The notes under the pieces: model-generated | Seen by the model: only the letters and a program-made list of their open reading frames with translations | Databases searched by the model: none | What the model was told of the DNA's origin: nothing | Made by a program: the position numbers and the translations under genes | Part shown: positions 1 to 7,700 of the stretch, piece by piece | How the letters are laid out: each line of letters opens with the position of its first letter | Position numbering within the stretch: position 1 is the first letter of the stretch | NCBI GenBank assembly: GCA_900617975.1 | Contig: UZAE01001944.1 | Coordinates: 1-10,910, forward strand | Direction: 5' to 3' | Length of the DNA: 10,910 nucleotides | Source: Rodentolepis nana | Lineage: Eukaryota; Platyhelminthes; Cestoda; Cyclophyllidea; Hymenolepididae

Positions 1-191
1 GGGGGGGGGAGCGAAGAATTGCTACGAAAGGAATGTAGATTGATCGATTCTTAAGTTGACAAGTTGCATAGGGACATTAAAGTGGGGGAGTAGAGAGATA
101 TCTAAAGTGCAAAACCGAATATTGATCAGTTTCACGTGTGTGTGTGTGGGTGTAGTGTGTTTAAACTCATTAAAACAGAACAATTTCCCAC
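1..191. other. Non-coding, left edge
   Basis: No coding frame is supported here. It begins with a run of nine G and contains a short (GT)n tract. If exon 6 ends at a splice donor, this is the start of the next par-3 intron; if it ends at the TAG, it is 3' UTR or flank. No polyadenylation signal is seen on the minus strand. Confidence 0.6.
136..148. repeat. (GT)n microsatellite
   Basis: Thirteen bases of alternating G and T, read as (CA)n on the strand of the par-3 gene. Confidence 0.9.
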
Positions 192-545
192 CTACCATTT
201 ATCTGAGGGAATTTTCTTAATCTGCGGGGAAATTGCATTTTGTTGAACGGGATTCGGAGCGACTCTTTTCTTTCTAAGGGTTGAAGGACTTGATGTAGAC
301 TCATCAAGGCCAACACCTGGGTTCCCCCTGGCGAGAGCTTCGGTGGTTGTTGTAGTAACAGTAGTTTTCATACTACTTGTGGCATGAACATCAGCTGATA
401 TTCGAATTGGACGACTTGGAATTTCAATTGGACTGCTGTTAACTGGGTTTAGGGACACAGGGGTAGATGATTTAGAGATATCGATTAGAGGGCCTGTTTC
501 AACTGATGATTTCGGAGTTATCTCAATACCCGCATTGGAGCTTAT
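192..545 (-). CDS. par-3: par-3 exon 6: Ser/Thr/Pro-rich region after PDZ3
   Basis: The open frame begins exactly at an acceptor (CATATTTCGTAG|ATA); the acceptor TAG is itself an in-frame stop, so the frame is closed immediately upstream. Phase 0 matches exon 5. The 117 residues are rich in Ser, Thr and Pro, with a threonine run (TTVTTTTT, 61-68) and a basic cluster (LRKKR, 90-94). GLDES (79-83) followed by Ser-rich sequence matches a short motif that vertebrate PAR-3 carries shortly after PDZ3, which supports assignment to the same gene. The frame ends either at a TAG stop (194-192) or at donor ATG|GTAGGT (exon end 196). In vertebrates the aPKC-binding motif lies roughly 100 residues after GLDES, and no AATAAA is seen downstream, so I favour the donor. 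Confidence 0.72.
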   Translation of the reverse strand: MSSNAGIEITPKSSVETGPLIDISKSSTPVSLNPVNSSPIEIPSRPIRISADVHATSSMKTTVTTTTTEALARGNPGVGLDESTSSPSTLRKKRVAPNPVQQNAISPQIKKIPSDKW

Positions 546-3500
546 CTACGAAATATGATATAGGGCATTTAAGGTTGTATCAAATATGTCCCATATAGTA
601 AATAATAGCAACGAAGGTCGGCAAGCGTTGGTTTTTGGGTTAAGTTCAACATGCACGCAAGTCTTGAAAAAAACCGTGCTCATTTAAAGACAATAATGGA
701 TATGAGACTAACCTTCCACACTACATCCGAAGCTACAGAAAGCAAAACCATTACTAAATATAAGTGTTTCCATGAGGTCATTTGATTTAGAAGGAATGGA
801 TTGATGAAGGTAGTCTAAGGAAAACACTAGGAACGGAATTTGGGTAACATGACAGATTAACTTTCAAACCAAAACGATTAAGAGGTGATGACAGTAGAAA
901 TTCGCTCCTGCTTTTATCAGCCAAAATATTACTAGAAACTGAATTGGTAAATAATTGCTCGGATTTAACAAAAAAACAGTTGAAAAAATATCTGAATAGC
1001 ATAGTTTCAGCTTATTTCCTTCATAGGTTCCCATAGAGGCAAAATCTGATTGAGGCATAGAAAGTAGACTGACTGCGGTTCAATTTTAGTGACGAAAAAG
1101 ACGCTTCTAGAGAAAAAGCCATTATTTTATCAAACGTTCCCATCAATAATGCTTAAAGTGGAAAATTACTTACAAAGAATAAAAAAGACTGCACATTTGC
1201 CGAATTATTTTAGAGTGCTCCAGGTTAGGGTATAGGAAAGCTTTCACTTCATCGCGCATAAATTCATGAATTTTCTGCATAAAAGTCGTTATGAGGACAC
1301 AGTATAAGTACTGATTTTAGCGGGTGTCCAAAATATACATTAATCCATATTTTTCCTAAATCTTTCAATCAACTACACCCACAAAACTGTTTTGCTCGTT
1401 ACTAGCTCATTAAGCCACGTGGATTTTCCCACGATCTCAAATCTCGGTATTACACATCAGCTACTCCAACTCTAATTAAAACAAAGGCGTAAATAAAACA
1501 TAGTGGGTGTCTGGTGTTATGAAAGCGCAATTTTCTGCAAGTAGAAACCTGATGCGTGTCTATATGTTCTGCCCATTAAAGTGATACTTGGTATTGGGTC
1601 ATGCACATCATACTACTGAATGTACACCCACCAAAAAATTTGACAGCTCACTTAAGAAGATGGTATAGACTTGACTACGAGGCTATTCTTATTGATCCAT
1701 AACAGAAATTGCACCATTACGCTTTAAGTGAACTTTAGATGAATTTGTCGCGTTAAAAAGTTCTTCGCTAGTCACCGCTATCTGTAAGAGATATGAACAA
1801 ATGACTGAGGCAAGATTAGGAGAAATTGTGCATTATGAAGCAAATAACTCCTAGAATGAGATGGTAAACAATCCAATGCTTAATGAATTCGACAGATAGG
1901 ACTTCTGAATTCGTCTCTTCAATTTCCACCCACAACTCTTGTCGCGTCCTACTTGACTTGCAATCAATGCAAGGAAGAGTTGTCTCATTATATCTGAAAT
2001 GATGAAACATAATCACGTCTAATTCAGGAATCTAAAGTTCAACGTTCATTACTCTACTTCTAGAAATTTGAATAATCGATTGTTTACTGAAGGATGCAAG
2101 GCAAGTTGTTCCCAGAATATTTACGCACAATTCAAGAGATGTAGAAAAATGGCTTTCATACCACAACTACTCCTATTAAATATTAGAATTTAGAAGAGCG
2201 AAAACCAACACTACTGTAAACTTTTACTCGAACGTAAACATGAACTAAAAACAGATCATACTGAATAAACTGTATTAACTGATGCTAGTTATACGGAATA
2301 TAACACATTTTATGTTGTTAGTATTATCAAGTGGATATTGGCTATCGTGGTGAAAAAAAATGTAAAAAATAAATTAGTCAACTGCCAGGCAGTGGGAAAA
2401 GCGGACATGATATCATTCAGGAACTTAGAGGCCATTTCCTTAAATTTAAACTCTGGAATACTAGGAAATAATGCAGTGAAATGAACCAAGTAAAGGGAAA
2501 AATGCCCGATTTAAACGAGTTACAAGACTAATCTTAGCCCTTTGAAGAAAGTGCTTACTCAAGGTTAAATGGAAGCTATATTTCTGATCAATAAAATAAA
2601 AGCTATAACAAAAATTGATTCAATTTAGCACGTGAGAGTGACCTGAAAATCCCAAGTGATTGAATTGAAATTCATCACCAGAGAAACAGTTTAAGGTAAA
2701 AAATTACCTAAAACTCAATTAAAAGATCATAAACGGATTTGGTTCAATATTGGTGAGATGTATCTCCAAGATTTTTGAAACAGAACCAAGCAAACAAAAG
2801 CTGGTTAACACATTAGTAATTAGTAATAAGGAAAGGCCAACCAAAGCAGCAGAGTAATAAAGCAAGCAGATTCGTAAGATAAAAGAAGGAAAAAACTACC
2901 TTTGTAATTACCAACGCTATTCAACTAAATTTGTTGGAGGCTGAAGGGGAGAGGATAAATGTACCATTACTAAACTAATTGGGATCCGGTCATGCAGGAC
3001 ATTTATAAATATTGTCTACTTAAATTATATAAGTAAACAATCGCGTTCATTTTCGAAAGCTCACCGTGTGTCCTGAAGCCGATCTTCTATGTCGAATGCG
3101 CCGAGCGATGAGGAGTCGAACTATGGGAAATGCAGTGGTTTGATCATTAAGACAATTGGATGATGAGTTAGGGGGTACATTCAGAGGCGTCAGGGAGGAT
3201 ATCTGTTTGAGGACGGCTCGAAGGAGAGCCAGAGGATTCGGAGTATTCACCAAAGAAATTCCATTAACTTCGAGAATTTCATCCCCTATTCGCAGTCGTC
3301 CATCCTACAAATTGAAAAGAGTCTGTTGAAATACTATGAGCAGATGATGTAGGTCTTATTGAATAGTTGACTTACTGCGTGAGCTGCTCCACCTTCTATC
3401 AGACCTTTTACGAATATACCGCTTGTTGTTGAGGAATTCGGATACCATTCTGGAATATCTTCACGAACACTAACACCCAATCGCATAGTAGCTAATCGAT

Positions 3501-4745
3501 TACGTATTGTCATGGCAATGCCACTACCACCACCATCACTTTCCACTGAAAGCTGCGCTTCCACAGGTAGTAATGGAATGTCCAACTTTAGGTAAACGCA
3601 CTTCTCGAATCGCTTAAGTAATAGGATATCACTTAAAATCCAGTCCACAAAATTTAGTCTTCTTATTTAAAAAAATAATAATACACACCTCCGTTTGACT
3701 ACCGATCTGAGAATCATCCGTACTCGCCAATCTTCCACTTCGAAGCAGACTATAATCACCACAATGGGGAGACATGCATCCACAAGTGGCAAGACTCGTT
3801 CCAGGACTTATAGTGCGATAGGCGGGCTCACTTTCAACATTTCTAGACGTTTGGGATCCACCAGTAGTTAGACGCTGCGGTCGCCGAACAATAAGCTCAA
3901 CCTCAGAACCAACAGGCTTTACACGGAGTAGGGATACAATCTGTGCCTGGGATTTACTCGAAACGTCTTCACGATCAACCTAAATGTACAGAGGAATATT
4001 CTGGGCAAACCTTGATACTACTATTTAAAGTACAATAAGTAATATATCTCACTTTAAGAAGTCGGTCACCGACCCGTAAGGAGCCATCTTTTAGAGCTAC
4101 TCCTCCTGGAATTATGCTCTTAACACAGACGGCCCGTCCATAAATTGGTGTTAGATTAACAGTTTGCTGTTGTTGTGATTTTGTAGATGGCTGTTGGGAT
4201 TTCGCTGGTGAAGTGCGACCTGCTGAGTAGACGCCCAGAAACACCTCTTTTGTTGTTAGACTGAATCCTAAACCTGCGGCCGCTAAATTAAAATACATGG
4301 GGTGTTGATTTATAAGTTCCTCGTTATCATAATAAGAACAAAGACTGGACTTGATTAAATAAATAATTGTGGATAACACGTTCTAGTAAAAGTTTATGCG
4401 TAGATTGTGACGGGATGTTAATATTTTTTTTAGTTTTAAACTGCGCAGAAAGGTGGCAATTTATTGCTTCAAACACTGACCCAAAGGAACCCCAAAAAAT
4501 GAATTAAGGCTTCATTAATTTCGATAATTTGAGTACAACAACAACAAATTCGATATATGTTTAATAAAAAACAACACATTACTTGCTATCCGATTTATTT
4601 AAAAAAAGGTGAGGTAGAGAGTGATTCTTTTTAAGAATGATAGCAAAATAATGTAATAAAGCTCTTTATCCCTATAATTCAAATAAATGGAATTATCATC
4701 AACGTTGCTGTATAAATTTACATCCTAGCTTGTTTTTATCAAGGA

Positions 4746-4782
<37 letters not shown>

Positions 4783-7700
4783 TTCTAATTAAAATTGCGT
4801 AAGTGAAACGAAAAAATGAAAACCAATGATGGTTTAGCCAACATCTATCAGAAAACAACAGTCTATTTGCCTTTCTATGGTTTCAGCAATTTGGGAGTAG
4901 GAGTTTAATTAAACTTTGAGAATCAAAAATTTCCCTTCTCTCAAGTTACCTTATTTTTTTCATTTAATATTCTAACTAAAGAGAGAGAGTCCAATAGGAA
5001 TTTCCTCAAATATTGTCTTGCGATTTCTGTTTTGAGATTTCCGCCACTTTGGATGGACTCTTGCAAAAGTACAAAAATCACTTTAAGTTGACTTGGGAAT
5101 GGGAATAGAACAAGTAGGCAACTAAAGAATTGCAAATGGAAACAAAGAGAGCCCATCTCAATGTGAACCCCCCAATGCGAGGGATGGCAAAACATCAGTT
5201 TAGCATGAATCCACAGGAGAGCAACAAAAGTTAGCCGAAACATTAGGCTGTGTGATAAATGCGCCTTGATACAATCTTATTCCACACACAATTCCAACTC
5301 TTATCTGAAATAAATTCGTCACTACGTTCTGTGAATGATTTAGCCCCATGAGAACTATTCATGGTTTCTTCCACATTAAACAAAATCAGCATTTTGATTA
5401 AACTTTGACAGGCATTTTGAACCCTAAATAAAATTGAATTAATTACTCTAAAGCCATTCGTTCACTGCTAGACTGCGATTGATTTTATGAAGCCAAAAAA
5501 AGTTAGCTGATTTATTAGCTAAAGATAAGGGCACTTGCAGAATCCCACACCCAGACCCGCTAAGAAACTCCAACTGAACAGGTGAAGGGCACCCAGCCCT
5601 CCCTCCCCCCTCCCTCCGACAAAAAATGTGCATTCAAGTACGATCTTGTGTACTTTGGTGGACTCTTGAATAAGATATTCGGATGGAGGAAAAAAGGGGA
5701 TAATTAACTTACAGACCGATGAATGAATGATACACAGAAGTAGAGAGTGGCAATTGGGTTATATCAGGTAAGCGAATTAGGAGGAGAGGTAACTTTTGTC
5801 AGGGAGAATGGACACTAAACGTTGTATTTACTAGAATAGGCCTCATTTGGAAAGTGAAGTGAAAGATGGAGCAATTCACAGAAAAGCGTCATCAGATGGT
5901 GCTCTTGGGAGCGCAATTATTTCATTCACTAGACCTGATACCCAGAGAACTGGAGGGAAAATCGCATTCTGGAACAATATCATAAATATTTTTTGGAATA
6001 CTCCAGCCTGTGAAGCACACATTCTCAAGCTGGCGGGGGAGGGGTGTGGTCGCGCTTGCAGAGGACATTTTAACTAATAAGCTAGAAATGTTCATTCCCT
6101 CTGTATTATTGAGGTAGCTTAACTAATATCGTGAGCCTTTCCTAAGCTGAGTATTTGGCTTTAGAGATTACGGAGGAAAATTGAAGGCTTATTCGCTGTA
6201 GCAACCTGCTATAAGCTTAACCAAAACAACAAACTCATGAAAGATACTCTACCAAGACGATAATTGCACTAGGCATTTCCAGCACTTTTCCCTCTCGAAA
6301 ATAGTAATAATAATAATAATACATGCCCCAAATCATCCTTACGCCAGGGGTTGCAATATCTCAGATAAGCATCTAGAAGACGCGCAAATCAAGACGCAAA
6401 ATCAAACTCCTAAAGAAACAAAGCGATGATATATTAAAGGCTTGCCACTACTTTCATATATATATATATACTCTGGGTTGCAATGAATCGAGGTGGCATA
6501 AACAACTGCAAAATTAACTCAACGTCAGCAACTCATCCAGGATTAAAACAGGAAAGACTAACATGTCACAGGTGGAGCAATGTTCACGGAAAAAAGGAGA
6601 TAGTTAGCACATCAAGAACCGGATTGAATTCACTGAAGCCTACCACTTGCTGGGAGGGAAATTACAAGTTCATAGCCAAAAGGCTAACGCCTAAGCGTAG
6701 GGAGGTTATCGTTGATCCGAGTTTTCTCACTCAAAATATACCGAATCATTCGCATTTCAAACAGCGTTTTAAAAAATTAAATGTGAACACACTGAAAATA
6801 CCTCAAGATTCCATTTTAAACCCTTGAATAACTTCAACTAGTAAATTACTTATTATTATCAGGCAACATATCAGGGCTGAATGCGCTACAATTTGAACAA
6901 CTTAAGTGGATCACTCTTCATTTGGGATGTGCGATAGACTTACCTCCGCGTGGTGCACACTGGGCAAAGTATGCTCATACGGCAAAAATGTTGACTTCAG
7001 ATTTCAAACTACCATCACCCCACTGTATGTCATATTCGACTACTTCACACCTCACTCACCTTTTCTCTGCATTTTTGTCTGCCTGTCTGTCTCTGTCACA
7101 TCTGTGAATCATTATTCTGTCCCCCCCCCCCTCTCGACATTTTGTCACTTTGATGTTCCTCTTCCTCTCTGTGAAGCCTGAAGTCAGCTAAATGGCTAAT
7201 GATAACTATCAAAACGCCTGCCATTTGAAATAAACATTAAAGCTTCAATTGATAAAATCCTGCCAAAATGTCCAATGCGTAGTTCCAAGGCGAACGTTGA
7301 ATCAGCCAGTATTCACAAAGGGAAAGAAGTTGGAACAAACACTGGCAATTAGAGAAGTGCTTTCCTTCTTGGTGTGGTGGAAGGAAGGCACTGAATAAAT
7401 AGTTTACGTTAGAAGGTATTCCTTGCTGTAAGAACCGTGTCAACTGCAAAGCACTGCAGGACAAGGATAAACTTTGATTACCTTTGCTCTCATTCTATTG
7501 AAAAAAAAACTGAACAGCTTCTTCAAAGGGCTAAAAGTATCGGTAATAAACATGCATTTGGGACGAAGAAGAAGACTAAACAGTCCTGATGCCCACCAGT
7601 GCTTTCACACATATCTTGGCTCAGAAATGTATGATACAAATCTAGCGGGTGACTATGTTAAACAAACAACAGCTAATGAAGCTTAAACCTATTCTTGGAT

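Noticed and set aside
1..9. Run of nine G at the window edge as a telomere or adaptor remnant.
   Set aside because: A single homopolymer without a repeat unit; it cannot be told from an ordinary intronic tract cut by the window boundary.
787..1058. Two overlapping minus-strand frames of 71 and 64 codons in the intron between exons 5 and 6.
   Set aside because: Hydrophobic, low-information translations in overlapping frames, without clear phase-0 acceptor and donor pairs that would fit par-3.
1816..2016. A 66-codon minus-strand frame behind a good-looking acceptor (CATCATTTCAG at 1994) in the intron between exons 5 and 6.
   Set aside because: Entering from exon 5 in phase 0 gives ATA then TAA, so it cannot be a coding par-3 exon, and no convincing donor follows. 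A poison exon remains possible but unsupported.
4941..5243. A 100-codon minus-strand open frame with a hydrophobic N terminus that ends in a possible donor (AAG|GTAACT).
   Set aside because: As an alternative first exon it would join exon 2 in the wrong phase and hit a stop after a few codons. The length is within chance expectation and there is no family resemblance.
5448..5633. A 61-codon minus-strand frame with a Gly/Arg-rich start.
   Set aside because: The Gly/Arg-rich start is only the translation of the G-quadruplex tract; nothing else supports a gene.
6483..6827. A 114-codon plus-strand open frame, Lys/Arg/Asn-rich, with an AT tract just upstream, nested antisense in the par-3 intron.
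   Set aside because: No recognised motif, no splice or polyadenylation context, and at this base composition a frame of this length is expected about once by chance in a window this size. It would need transcript evidence.
6906..7181. Two overlapping plus-strand open frames of 91 and 61 codons.
   Set aside because: They lie in SINE-like copy 1. The equivalent frames are not kept in copies 2 and 3, which differ by frame-shifting indels.
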